DNA of 64,000 nucleotides. Source: Streptomyces sp. GESEQ-35 (lineage in GTDB: Bacteria; Actinomycetota; Actinomycetes; Streptomycetales; Streptomycetaceae). The position numbers were made by a program, and so were the translations under genes. Of this stretch, positions 16,263 through 24,758 are shown one piece after another. The notes beneath the pieces are model-generated. The model ran no database searches. It saw only the letters and a list, made by a program, of their open reading frames with translations, and had not been told where the DNA came from. The stretch is taken from positions 62,001 to 126,000 of the forward strand of contig NZ_JAFFSX010000004.1 of assembly GCF_017948485.1 (NCBI RefSeq), given 5' to 3'. How positions within the stretch are numbered: position 1 is the stretch's first letter; each line of letters starts with the position of its first letter.

Positions 16263-17186
16263 ATGAAGAAGCCTCTCGGTGCCGCGCTCCTGGCCCTGGC
16301 ACTGGCCGGGGCCGGCGCGGCGCCCGCGGTCGCGGCGCCCGCGGCCGACTCCGTCGGCAAGAGCGTGGACGCGGACACGGCCGTGTCCACGGTCTGGGAC
16401 CTGGCCACGTCGACCACGGCGAGCCTGAACCAGGCCCTCGCGCCCTCGGCACAGGCCGTCACCTTCGCCGGCACCGTCTCGCTGAGCAACTGTTCCGGCT
16501 CGGTCGTGCGCTTCCCGGACTCCGAGGACAACGACCCGGCGCTGGTCATGTCCAACGGCCACTGCCTGGAGTCCGGCTTCCCCGAGCCCGGCGAGGTCAT
16601 CGTCGACCAGGCCTCCAGCCGTACCTTCGGTCTGCTGAACTCCGCCGGTACCCGCGTCGCGACCCTGCGCGCGAGCAAGATCGCGTACGCGACGATGACC
16701 GACACGGACGTGTCGATGTACCAGCTCACCACCACCTACGCGGCGATCAAGAGCTCGTACGGCATCGACCCGTTGACGATCAGCGACGCGCACCCCACCG
16801 CCGGCACCGCGATCACGGTCGTCTCCGGCTACTGGAAGCGGACGTACGCCTGCAACGTCGACGGCTTCGTGCCCCAGCTCAAGGAGGGGAGCTGGACCTG
16901 GAAGGACTCGGTCCGCTACACCTCCGCCTGCCAGACCATCGGCGGCACCTCGGGCTCGCCCGTGATCGACAACGCCACCGGTCAGGTCGTCGCCGTCAAC
17001 AACACCGGCAACGAGGACGGCGGTCGCTGCACCGACAACAACCCCTGCGAGGTCGACGAGAGCGGCAACGTCACCGTCCGCCAGGGCATCAACTACGGCC
17101 AGCAGACCTACCAGATGGCGCCCTGCTTCGGCGTCGACAACAAGCTCGACCTGAGCGCGAGCGGCTGCACCCTGCCCAAGCCGTAG
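16263..17186 (+). CDS. Secreted trypsin-like serine protease (S1 family)
   Basis: A 307-residue secreted protein. The Sec signal peptide MKKPLGAALLALALAGAGAA ends near AVAAPA. The S1 catalytic triad is readable: His in LVMSNGHCLESG, Asp in MTDTDVSMYQL, Ser in IGGTSGSPVIDN. Several cysteines (NCSGS, GHCLE, YACNVD, TSACQ, RCTDNNPCE, APCFG, SGCTL) could form disulfides, as expected for an extracellular enzyme. The ribosome-binding site is GAGGGG. It faces the convergent D-aminoacylase gene with only 15 bases between stops. The substrate is unknown. Confidence 0.92.
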   Translation: MKKPLGAALLALALAGAGAAPAVAAPAADSVGKSVDADTAVSTVWDLATSTTASLNQALAPSAQAVTFAGTVSLSNCSGSVVRFPDSEDNDPALVMSNGHCLESGFPEPGEVIVDQASSRTFGLLNSAGTRVATLRASKIAYATMTDTDVSMYQLTTTYAAIKSSYGIDPLTISDAHPTAGTAITVVSGYWKRTYACNVDGFVPQLKEGSWTWKDSVRYTSACQTIGGTSGSPVIDNATGQVVAVNNTGNEDGGRCTDNNPCEVDESGNVTVRQGINYGQQTYQMAPCFGVDNKLDLSASGCTLPKP

Positions 17187-17201
17187 ATCAAGCGACGTGA
17201 C

Positions 17202-18821
17202 TCAAGCGAGGGCGGGCGGAGTTCTACGGACCGCCCGCCCCGCGAGTACGTCCGTCCGCCGCCCGTCCTCGATCACGAACCGTCCGTCGATCAGGACGTG
17301 CGGGATGCCCGTCGGGAGCGCGCGCGGACGTTCGAAGGTCGAGCCCGCCGCCACCGTCGCCGGGTCGAACAGCACCAGGTCCGCCCGGTAGCCCTCGCGG
17401 ACCAGCCCCCGGTCCGGCAGCCGGAGCCGGGCGGCGGGGCGCGAGGTGAGGTGGGCGACGCACTCCTCCAGGGACAGCACGCCCAACTCCCGTACGTACC
17501 GGCCGAGATACTGCGGGAACGTCCCGTACGCGCGCGGGTGCGGCTTCATCCCCTGGAGGATGCCGTCCGACCCGCCCGTGTGGACGGGGTGCCGCATGAT
17601 CGCCCGGACGTTCTCCTCGTGGCCCACGTGCTGGAGGATCGTCGAACCGAGCCGGTCCTCCAGCAGCAGGCGCCGGGCGGTCACCCAAGGGGCCTCGCCA
17701 CGCAGCTCCGCCGACTCCCGGACCGTACGGCCGACGTACTCGCCGAGCGCGGCCTCGCTCACACCCGAGATCTCGATCGTGTCCCACTCGATGGGCACGC
17801 CATGGCAGCCGTCCGCGCCCACGACCTCCATGTGATGACGGATCCGCTCGGCCGTCTCTTCGTCCGCCAGCCGCTTGAGGATCTCCTCCGGCCCGCCCTC
17901 GCTGGCCCAGCTCGGCAGCATGGCGACCAGGGTGGTGCAGCCGGGTGTGTAGGGGTACGTGTCGAGGCTGATGTCCGCCCCGGCGGCCAGCGCGTCGTCC
18001 AGCAGCGTCAGCAGCTCGGGCGCCCGGCCCTTGTTCACGCCGAAGTTCATGGTGGCGTGGGCGAGATGGAGAGCGCAGCCCGCCTCCCGGGTCAGGGCCA
18101 CCATCTCCTCGTAGGCCTGGAGGGCACCGGCGCCGTACGAGCGGTGGTGCGGGCAGTAGTAGCCGCCGTATTCCGCCACCACCCGGCACAGTTCGGTGAG
18201 TTCGGTGTCCTTGGCGTACATGCCGGGGGTGTAGGTGAGCCCGGACGACATACCGACCGCACCCTGCTCAAGCCCTTCCGCGAGCAGCCGTCGCATACGA
18301 TCCAGCTCTCCGGGCGTCGCCTCCCGGTCCTCCCACCCGACGGCGAGCATCCGGAGGGTGCCCTGCGGGATGAGATAGGCGGCGTTCACGGCGATCCCGC
18401 GATCCAGCCGGTCCAGATACTCGCCCACCGACCTCCAGTCGAAGTCGATGTCGTCGCCGTACCCGTTCCACCCGGTGATGGCACGGCGTACCTCGGCGAG
18501 CGTGCGGTCGTCGACGGGCGCGTACGACAGCCCGTCCTGGCCGATGACTTCGAGGGTGACCCCCTGTGCGGCCTTGGCGCTGTGGTCGGGGTCGCGGAGC
18601 AGGGCGAGGTCGCTGTGGGCGTGCATGTCGATGAAGCCGGGGGAGAGGACGAGCCCTTCGGCATCCAGCTCCCGGGTCGCTGTGGGCCGTTGACAGCCCG
18701 CGGCCGCGGCCTCCTTGACGATCGCCACGATCCTGCCGCCGTCGACGGCCACATCGGCGCGGTACGAGGGCGCGCCGGAGCCGTCGACCACGTCCGCGTC
18801 ACGGATGACGAGATCTGCCAT
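17202..18821 (-). CDS. N-acyl-D-amino-acid deacylase (D-aminoacylase, amidohydrolase family)
   Basis: Hydrolyses N-acyl-D-amino acids to the free D-amino acid. The 539-residue protein shows the D-aminoacylase layout: beta-sandwich strands at both ends (MADLVIRDADVVDGSG ... YRADLVLFDPATV) around a TIM-barrel metal site with SPGFIDMHAHSDLALL, the cysteine-bearing YYCPHHRSYG, LHLAHATMNFG and TGGSDGILQG with the catalytic Asp. It is the second gene after the DSD-type PLP enzyme (10-base gap), so the free D-amino acid it releases could be degraded by that partner. Confidence 0.9.
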   Translation of the reverse strand: MADLVIRDADVVDGSGAPSYRADVAVDGGRIVAIVKEAAAAGCQRPTATRELDAEGLVLSPGFIDMHAHSDLALLRDPDHSAKAAQGVTLEVIGQDGLSYAPVDDRTLAEVRRAITGWNGYGDDIDFDWRSVGEYLDRLDRGIAVNAAYLIPQGTLRMLAVGWEDREATPGELDRMRRLLAEGLEQGAVGMSSGLTYTPGMYAKDTELTELCRVVAEYGGYYCPHHRSYGAGALQAYEEMVALTREAGCALHLAHATMNFGVNKGRAPELLTLLDDALAAGADISLDTYPYTPGCTTLVAMLPSWASEGGPEEILKRLADEETAERIRHHMEVVGADGCHGVPIEWDTIEISGVSEAALGEYVGRTVRESAELRGEAPWVTARRLLLEDRLGSTILQHVGHEENVRAIMRHPVHTGGSDGILQGMKPHPRAYGTFPQYLGRYVRELGVLSLEECVAHLTSRPAARLRLPDRGLVREGYRADLVLFDPATVAAGSTFERPRALPTGIPHVLIDGRFVIEDGRRTDVLAGRAVRRTPPALA

Positions 18822-18831
18822 GCCGGGCCTC

Positions 18832-20109
18832 CTAGAAGAACGTGCGAATGTAGTCGACGACCGTCCCGTCCGCCTCGGCGACCGGGATCAGCTGCCACTT
18901 GTCGAACGACGTGCACGGGTGCGACAGGCCCATACCCAGCCAGTCGCCGACCTCCAGGTCCGCCTCCGGAGCCGTGCGGATCCACGCGTGCTGGTCGGAG
19001 AGGCCGGTGACCTCGATGCCGGCCGCCGGCCGCTCGGTGTCACCCCGGCGTACGACCTGGGCGAAGGGCAGGTCCAGGTCGTACGCCGCGTCCCGCTTGC
19101 CCGCGTTGGCGAAGGCCTGGTCGGGCGAGGGGCGGGAGACGACCTGCGCCCACAGGCGGAACGCGGGCTCCAGCGCGCCCTCTTCGGGGACACGGGTGAA
19201 GGGGGTCAGCTTGCGGTAGTGGCCGTCGTCGTGCGAGACGTAGGCACCCGAGCGCAGCAACTTCAGGACCGGGCCACCGAGTTCCGGGATCTCGGCGAAC
19301 ACGTCGGCCACCGCGTCGAACCAGGCGCTGCCGCCCGCGCTGACGACGATCTCGTCCAGGCCCTTGAACCGCCCCGCCCGGTCGAAGTCGACGGCCAGTG
19401 CGACCAGCCGCCGCAGCCAGGCGTGCACCCGCTCCGGATCGGCCTGCGGGACCTCGCCCTCGTACCCCGCGACGCCGACGAGACGCAGCGTGCGCGTGGC
19501 CGCCACCGCGTCCGCGACCGCCGCGCACTCCGTCTCCGTACGGACGCCGGTGCGGGCGCCCTCACCGGCGGCGAGCTCGACGACGACGTCCAGCGGGCGG
19601 CCGGCTCCCTGAAGCGCCGCGTCCATCAGCTCGACGCCGCGCACGGAGTCGACGTAGCAGATGAACCGGAAGTCGCCGTCCGCTGCCAGCTCAGCGGCGA
19701 TCCACCGCAGAGCCGCCGGGTCCACCAGTTCATTGGCCAGGAAGATCCGCCGGCTGCCGAAGGCCCGGGCCACCCGCACCTGGTGCGGCACGGCGAGGGT
19801 GATGCCCCAAGCGCCGTGCTCGACCTGGCGCTGGAAGAGCTGGGGGGCCATGGAGGTCTTGCCGTGCGGGGCGAAGACGAGGCCGTGGCGGACGGTGTAC
19901 GTCTCCATGAGCGCGAGGTTGTGCTCCAGCCGCTCGGCGGAGAGGGCGAGGACCGGGGTGGCGAAGCCGTCGGTGAAGAGGTTGCGGCGCTGGGCCGTCA
20001 GCTCGGCGACGGTCAGGCCGTCGGCGTCCGGCGGGAGGCCCTTGAAGCGGTGGTCGACGCGTTCCTCTGCGAGGCGGGCGAGCGCTTCGGTGCCGGTGTC
20101 GGGGGACAC
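18832..20109 (-). CDS. PLP-dependent D-amino-acid dehydratase/deaminase (DSD / alanine-racemase-fold type III)
   Basis: The 425-residue protein has the fold-type III N-terminal barrel with PLP lysine in FAPHGKTSMAP and a C-terminal D-serine-dehydratase-like domain, in which LSHPCTSFDKW supplies the His-Cys pair that binds zinc in eukaryotic-type D-serine dehydratases. It probably deaminates D-serine or D-threonine, or a related D-amino acid, to the 2-oxo acid. The GTG start at 20109 has GGGAGG upstream. First gene of the leftward operon, divergent from the kinase-IclR-RidA-permease operon. Confidence 0.85.
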   Translation of the reverse strand: MSPDTGTEALARLAEERVDHRFKGLPPDADGLTVAELTAQRRNLFTDGFATPVLALSAERLEHNLALMETYTVRHGLVFAPHGKTSMAPQLFQRQVEHGAWGITLAVPHQVRVARAFGSRRIFLANELVDPAALRWIAAELAADGDFRFICYVDSVRGVELMDAALQGAGRPLDVVVELAAGEGARTGVRTETECAAVADAVAATRTLRLVGVAGYEGEVPQADPERVHAWLRRLVALAVDFDRAGRFKGLDEIVVSAGGSAWFDAVADVFAEIPELGGPVLKLLRSGAYVSHDDGHYRKLTPFTRVPEEGALEPAFRLWAQVVSRPSPDQAFANAGKRDAAYDLDLPFAQVVRRGDTERPAAGIEVTGLSDQHAWIRTAPEADLEVGDWLGMGLSHPCTSFDKWQLIPVAEADGTVVDYIRTFF

Positions 20110-20131
20110 GGGACCTCCCTGATCAGGTGGA

Positions 20132-20153
20132 TTGCAAAGTATGCAACGTGCAT
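20132..20153. promoter_or_regulatory. Overlapping palindromes in the divergent promoter (probable IclR operator)
   Basis: TTGCA-AAGTA-TGCAA (20132-20146) overlaps ATGCA-ACG-TGCAT (20141-20153); both are perfect 5-bp inverted repeats. They lie in the 134-bp gap between the two divergent operons, 23-44 bases from the DSD gene start. IclR-type regulators commonly bind such palindromes, and one is encoded in the rightward operon, so it is the natural candidate. Confidence 0.7.
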
Positions 20154-20243
20154 TGCGTATGTCGCTTACCGCTGTCTAACATCCAGGCCAACGCCGGGTC
20201 AATGGAGCCCGCGCGACCGAGACAACGAGGAGCTACGACCATC

Positions 20244-21368
20244 GTGAATGCCCCCGACGTCCTGGACGTCGTCGCGCTCGGCGAGTCCATGGTCACGTTC
20301 CTGCCCACCCGACCGGGCCGCCTCGCCGACGTCCCCTCCTTCGACCGCGCCATCGGCGGCGCGGAATCCAACGTGGCCTGCATGCTGGCGGCCTCCGGCC
20401 ATTCCGCACGGTGGGTGAGCCGGGTCGGCGCGGATGGCTTTGGCGATCACTTGATCGAGGCGATCGGCGAGTACGGCGTCGACGTCTCGGCCGTACGGCG
20501 TGACCCGGAGCGGCCGACGGGCGTGTACTTCCGTACGGCGGGGGACCGGGCCGGCGACGGTCATGAGGTGGCCTACTACCGGACGGGGTCGGCGGCATCC
20601 GCCATGGCAGCGGAGAACATGGACTTGGAGGCGGTGCGCGCGGGCCGTGTACTGCACCTCTCCGGGATCACGGCAGCACTCTCCGACGAGTGCTTCAGCC
20701 TGCTCTGGCAACTGACGGCACCCCGCCCGGACCGGCCCCTCGTCTCCTTCGACGTCAACTTCCGCCCGGGCCTGTGGCACGACGCCGACGGCCCTCGCGT
20801 CCTCCTCGACCTCGCCCGCCGCGCCGACATCGTCTTCGTCGGCACCGACGAGGCGAGGGCGGCCTGGGACATCACCGGGGGCCCGGAGGAGATCCGCGAA
20901 CTGTTGCCGGAGCCGGGGGTGCTGGTGGTGAAGGAGGGTGCGAGGGGAGCGACGGCGTTCGAGACCGTTGTCCCGCGGGCAGTCGTGCCGCCTGGGGCGG
21001 CTCCCGACCCAAAGAAGGGCGGCACCCCGTCAGCGCCGGGCAGCGCGACCCACCCCCGGCCCACCCCAACGCCGGTCACCTTCGTACCCGCCCTCACCGT
21101 CACCCCCGTAGCCGCGGTCGGCGCCGGTGACGCCTTCGCCGCCGGCTTCCTCTCCGCCACCCTCCGCGAACTCCCCGTCCGCGACCGCCTCCGCCACGGC
21201 CACCTCATGGCCGCCGCCACCCTCACCGCCCCCGGCGACCTCGCCGCACCCCCCGCCCGCGACACCGCCGACCGCCTCGCCGCCCTCGACGACAACGCGT
21301 GGGAGACACTTCGACTCGGCCCCGGCTGGACGACCCAGCAGGCCGACGAGGAGGTACGTACGCCATGA
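20244..21368 (+). CDS. PfkB-family sugar kinase (2-keto-3-deoxygluconate kinase-like)
   Basis: A ribokinase-fold kinase of 374 residues from the GTG at 20244 (GAGGAG at 20227-20232). The N-terminal motif is AIGGAESNVACMLAASG; the sugar-binding region includes GVYFRTAGDR and SFDVNFRPGLW; the ATP and anion-hole motif is AAVGAGDAFAAGFLSA. Best matches by eye are KDG kinases, but an amino-sugar or hydroxy-acid substrate is possible. An odd Pro/Gly/Thr-rich stretch of about 35 residues (GAAPDPKKGGTPSAPGSA and onward) interrupts the region before the AGD motif and looks like an in-frame insertion. Its stop overlaps the IclR start as ATGA. Confidence 0.85.
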   Translation: MNAPDVLDVVALGESMVTFLPTRPGRLADVPSFDRAIGGAESNVACMLAASGHSARWVSRVGADGFGDHLIEAIGEYGVDVSAVRRDPERPTGVYFRTAGDRAGDGHEVAYYRTGSAASAMAAENMDLEAVRAGRVLHLSGITAALSDECFSLLWQLTAPRPDRPLVSFDVNFRPGLWHDADGPRVLLDLARRADIVFVGTDEARAAWDITGGPEEIRELLPEPGVLVVKEGARGATAFETVVPRAVVPPGAAPDPKKGGTPSAPGSATHPRPTPTPVTFVPALTVTPVAAVGAGDAFAAGFLSATLRELPVRDRLRHGHLMAAATLTAPGDLAAPPARDTADRLAALDDNAWETLRLGPGWTTQQADEEVRTP

Positions 21369-22126
21369 GCCAGACCGTCGACCGCGCACTCAGCATCCTG
21401 CCGCTGCTCGCCGAGGGCCCCGCCGACCTCGGCCAGGTCGCCGACCGCCTGGGCGTGCACAAATCCACGGCGCTGCGCCTGCTCCGCACGCTCCACGAAC
21501 ACGGCATGGTCTACCGCCAGTCCGACCAGCGCTACCGCCTCGGCGCCCGCCTCATCGCACTCGCCCAGGAGGCGATGGAGAACCTCGACATCCGCGAGAT
21601 CGCCCACCCCCACCTCGCACGCCTCAACGACCAGTGCGGGCACACCGTCCACCTCGCCGTCTACGAGGAGGACGAGGTTCTCTACATCGACAAGGTGGAG
21701 AGCCGCTACCCGGTGCGCATGTACTCACGCATCGGCAAGCCGGTCGCCATCACGGTCGCCGCCGTCGCCAAGCTGCTGCTCGCCGATCTACCCGAACCCG
21801 AGCGCCGCGTCCTCGCGGAGAAGCTCGACTACCCCATGTACACGGCCCGTTCGACGCCGCATTCGGAAGCCTTCCTCAGGGAACTGACCAAGGTGCGCGA
21901 ACAGGGCTGGGCCACCGACCTCGGTGGCCACGAGGAGTCCATCAACTGCGTCGCCGCGCCGATCCGCGGCGCGGACGGCCGGGTCGCCGCCGCGATGTCG
22001 GTGTCGGCGCCCAACGTCGTCGTCACCGGCGACGAACTCCTCACCCTGCTCCCGCTGGTCCGCCGTACCGCGGACGCGATCAGCGGCGAGTACTCGGGCA
22101 GAACCACGACGAAGGATTCCGTATGA
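21365..22126 (+). CDS. IclR family transcriptional regulator
   Basis: A 253-residue protein with an N-terminal winged helix (SQTVDRALSILPLLAEGPAD; VADRLGVHKSTALRLLRTL) and the IclR effector domain (RDQ-like LNDQCGHTVHLAVYEEDEVLYI; PIRGADGRVAAAMSVSAP). The ATG at 21365 overlaps the kinase stop and its own stop overlaps the RidA start, so the three are translationally coupled. It most likely controls the divergent promoter at 20110-20243. Confidence 0.93.
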   Translation: MSQTVDRALSILPLLAEGPADLGQVADRLGVHKSTALRLLRTLHEHGMVYRQSDQRYRLGARLIALAQEAMENLDIREIAHPHLARLNDQCGHTVHLAVYEEDEVLYIDKVESRYPVRMYSRIGKPVAITVAAVAKLLLADLPEPERRVLAEKLDYPMYTARSTPHSEAFLRELTKVREQGWATDLGGHEESINCVAAPIRGADGRVAAAMSVSAPNVVVTGDELLTLLPLVRRTADAISGEYSGRTTTKDSV

Positions 22127-22533
22127 CCGAGAAGATCGCCCTCACCCCCAAGACCCACACCACGCCGCCCGCGAAGTTCTCGCACGGTGTGAAGAAGGGC
22201 AACATTCTCCAGGTCGCCGGCCAGGTCGGCTTCCTGCCCGCGGTCGAGGGCGAACCCCCGACGCCCGCGGGACCGACCCTGCGCGAGCAGACCCTCCAGA
22301 CCCTCGCCAATGTCAAGGCGATCCTGGAGGAGGGCGGGTCCTCCTGGGACGACGCGATGATGATCCGCGTCTATCTGACGGACGTCGCCCACTTCGCGGA
22401 GATGAACGAGATCTACAACGCGTACTTCGAGGAGCAGGGCCTCACCGCGCCGCCCGCCGCGCGCACCACGGTGTACGTCGGCTTGCCCGCGGGGCTCCTC
22501 GTCGAGATCGACGCGCTGGCCGTACTCGACTGA
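22123..22533 (+). CDS. RidA family enamine/imine deaminase
   Basis: A 136-residue Rid/YjgF protein with the conserved active-site Arg in PPAARTTVYVGLPAG and the downstream Glu in LVEIDALAVL. RidA proteins hydrolyse reactive 2-aminoacrylate-type intermediates released by PLP-dependent serine/threonine dehydratases. That fits the DSD-type enzyme in the divergent operon. Starts by an ATGA overlap with the IclR stop. Confidence 0.92.
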   Translation: MTEKIALTPKTHTTPPAKFSHGVKKGNILQVAGQVGFLPAVEGEPPTPAGPTLREQTLQTLANVKAILEEGGSSWDDAMMIRVYLTDVAHFAEMNEIYNAYFEEQGLTAPPAARTTVYVGLPAGLLVEIDALAVLD

Positions 22534-22660
22534 CGGACTGACACCCCTCAACTCCCGCACCCCGTACGCCATCTCGGCACGGTGCCCGTCATCCCCCGGG
22601 GAGCCGTGCCGCGATCCCCCCTGCCCGAAAGCTCCATGCATTTAAGTAGAGGACCCCCGA

Positions 22661-24139
22661 ATGTCCCATCCGCTCGCAGCCACCGCCCCAGCCGAAACGC
22701 CACCCCACACCGGAGGCCTGCTCCTCCTCATCGACGGCACCGCCGGTCTCCTCACCGTCGCCGCCATCGGCATCGCCCTGCTCCTCTTCCTGATCATCAA
22801 GGCGCGCCTCCAGCCGTTCGTCGCGCTGCTCGCGGTCTCCATAGCCGTCGGCCTGCTCGCGGGCCTCTCGGTCACCGAGCTCTTCGGCACGGTCCAGCGC
22901 TCGGACGCCGTGTCGACCATCGAGTCCGGCATGGGCGGCATCCTCGGCCATGTCGCGATCATCATCGGTCTGGGCACCATGCTCGGCGCGATCCTCGAAG
23001 TCAGCGGCGGCGCCGAGGTGCTGGCGTCCCGGCTGCTGAACCTCTTCGGCGAGAAGCGGGCCCCGCTCGCCATGGGCGTCACCGGCGTGATCTTCGGTAT
23101 CCCGGTCTTCTTCGACGTGGGCATCTTCGTCCTGGCGCCGATCGTGTACGCCGCCGCCAAGCGGAGCGGCAAGTCGATCCTGCTCTACTGCCTGCCCCTG
23201 CTGGCCGGCCTGTCCATGACCCACGCCTTCCTGCCCCCGCACCCGGGCCCGGTGGCGGCGGCCGGACTCCTCCACGTCGACCTCGGCTGGGTCATCCTCA
23301 TGGGCGTCGTCTGCGGCGTCCCCGCCGTGCTGGCCGCCTGGGTGTTCTCGGCGTGGATCGGCAAGCGCATCTTCGTCGCCGTACCGCAGGACATGGTGGA
23401 GGCGGCGGCCGAGGCGAAGCAGGCGGTCATCGACGAGCAGCGCGAGGCGGGCGTGGAGCCCCAGGAGAAGCCGGTCCCGCTCGGCACGGTCCTGGCCATC
23501 ATCGGTACGCCCCTGGTGCTGATCCTCGCCGCGACCTTCTCCTCGATCGCCCTGGACCCCTCCACGGGCCGCTCGGTGGTCGAGTTCTTCGGCAGCCCCT
23601 TCGTAGCCCTCACCATCGCCCTGCTGCTCGCGTACTACCTGCTGGGCATCCGGCGCGGCTGGTCCCGCAAGTCCCTGGAGACGGTCTCGACGTCGTCCCT
23701 CAAGCCCGTCGGCAACATCCTGCTCGTCGTCGGCGCCGGCGGTATCTTCGGCGCCGTCCTCAAGGGCAGCGGCGTCGCCCAGGCCCTCTCCGACACCTTC
23801 AACGACGTCGGTCTCCCCGTGATCGTCCTCTCCTACCTGATCTCGGTGGTCCTGCGCGTCGCCCAGGGCTCGGCGACGGTCGCGATCGTGACAACGGCGG
23901 GCATCGTGGCCCCCCTCCTCTCCGAGGGCGACCACTCCCAGGCCTTCATCGCCCTCGTCATCATGGCGATCTCCGCAGGCTCGATCTTCGCCTCGCACGT
24001 CAACGACGGCGGCTTCTGGATGGTCGCCAAGTACTTCGGCATCAGCGAGCGCGACACCCTCAAGACGTGGACCGTGCTGGAGACGGTGCTGTCGGTTGCG
24101 GGGTTCGTGGTGGCGGCGGTGCTGAGCTTGTTTGTGTAG
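22661..24139 (+). CDS. GntP family permease (gluconate / D-serine type)
   Basis: A 492-residue polytopic protein of the GntP family, with 12-14 membrane segments and motifs FGIPVFFDVGIFVLAPIVY and SHVNDGGFWMVAKYFG. The family includes gluconate permeases and the D-serine transporter DsdX. Since the neighbours process D-amino acids and a KDG-type kinase is present, either substrate class is possible. The ATG at 22661 has AGAGGA 8 bases upstream. The 127-bp gap to ridA may hold a secondary promoter. Confidence 0.92.
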   Translation: MSHPLAATAPAETPPHTGGLLLLIDGTAGLLTVAAIGIALLLFLIIKARLQPFVALLAVSIAVGLLAGLSVTELFGTVQRSDAVSTIESGMGGILGHVAIIIGLGTMLGAILEVSGGAEVLASRLLNLFGEKRAPLAMGVTGVIFGIPVFFDVGIFVLAPIVYAAAKRSGKSILLYCLPLLAGLSMTHAFLPPHPGPVAAAGLLHVDLGWVILMGVVCGVPAVLAAWVFSAWIGKRIFVAVPQDMVEAAAEAKQAVIDEQREAGVEPQEKPVPLGTVLAIIGTPLVLILAATFSSIALDPSTGRSVVEFFGSPFVALTIALLLAYYLLGIRRGWSRKSLETVSTSSLKPVGNILLVVGAGGIFGAVLKGSGVAQALSDTFNDVGLPVIVLSYLISVVLRVAQGSATVAIVTTAGIVAPLLSEGDHSQAFIALVIMAISAGSIFASHVNDGGFWMVAKYFGISERDTLKTWTVLETVLSVAGFVVAAVLSLFV

Positions 24140-24203
24140 GCGTCTGATAACAAAGTCGGGGCTGGCTGTGTACGGCACAGGATCGTCGACCATACTGCCC
24201 GCT

Positions 24204-24758
24204 GTGGAGCAGCGCATAGGTTCGAGCAGCCAGCCCCTGGACGGCGCCGGGATCGACCCGGCCTTCATCCCCGGGCTCACCTCACCCGTGTCCGAGGACC
24301 CGGAGGACGTGAAGCCGGAGAAAGCGGAGGAGCCGGAGAAGGCGGAGTCACCGGCCGAGGCCTCCGAGGAGGCCGTCGAGGACGCACCCGATGAGCCCCC
24401 CGCCTCCGAAGAGCCGGAGTCCGCGGAGGAGGAGTCCGAAGAGGAGGAAGCTCCCGACGGACCCGTCTTCGAAGCCTCCGACCGCCGCGCCAGGATGATC
24501 GCCGACCACAGCGGCGTACGACTGTTCCTGGACGACCAGGAATGTGAGTTCCGCTGGGACGAGATCGGTGCGGTCGAGACGGAGTCCCCCCGCTTCGGCA
24601 AGCGTTTCACCATCACCGTGCACACTCCTGACCGCCGCTGGTTCCCGATCGAGATCGAGGCGACGGCCAGGAGCCGCTTCAAGGAGTGGGAAGAGCAGCT
24701 GGACGCGGTCCTGGACGCCTACTTCGAGGACGCCGAGGACGCCGAGGAGTCCGACTAG
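24204..24758 (+). CDS. Acidic-linker protein with small C-terminal PH-like domain
   Basis: From the GTG at 24204 the protein is 184 residues: a glutamate-rich disordered region (residues 30-95) and then a compact beta-rich domain (RMIADHSGVRLFLDDQECEF ... RFTITVHTPDRRWFPIEIEA) with a C-terminal helix. CATACT at 24191-24196 lies 7 bases before the GTG, consistent with a leaderless promoter. The domain resembles the C-terminal half of the protein at 32239 (VVVDSSGVSFENH ... SWPQIRSVHY), so the two may be distant paralogues. Function unknown. Confidence 0.75.
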   Translation: MEQRIGSSSQPLDGAGIDPAFIPGLTSPVSEDPEDVKPEKAEEPEKAESPAEASEEAVEDAPDEPPASEEPESAEEESEEEEAPDGPVFEASDRRARMIADHSGVRLFLDDQECEFRWDEIGAVETESPRFGKRFTITVHTPDRRWFPIEIEATARSRFKEWEEQLDAVLDAYFEDAEDAEESD

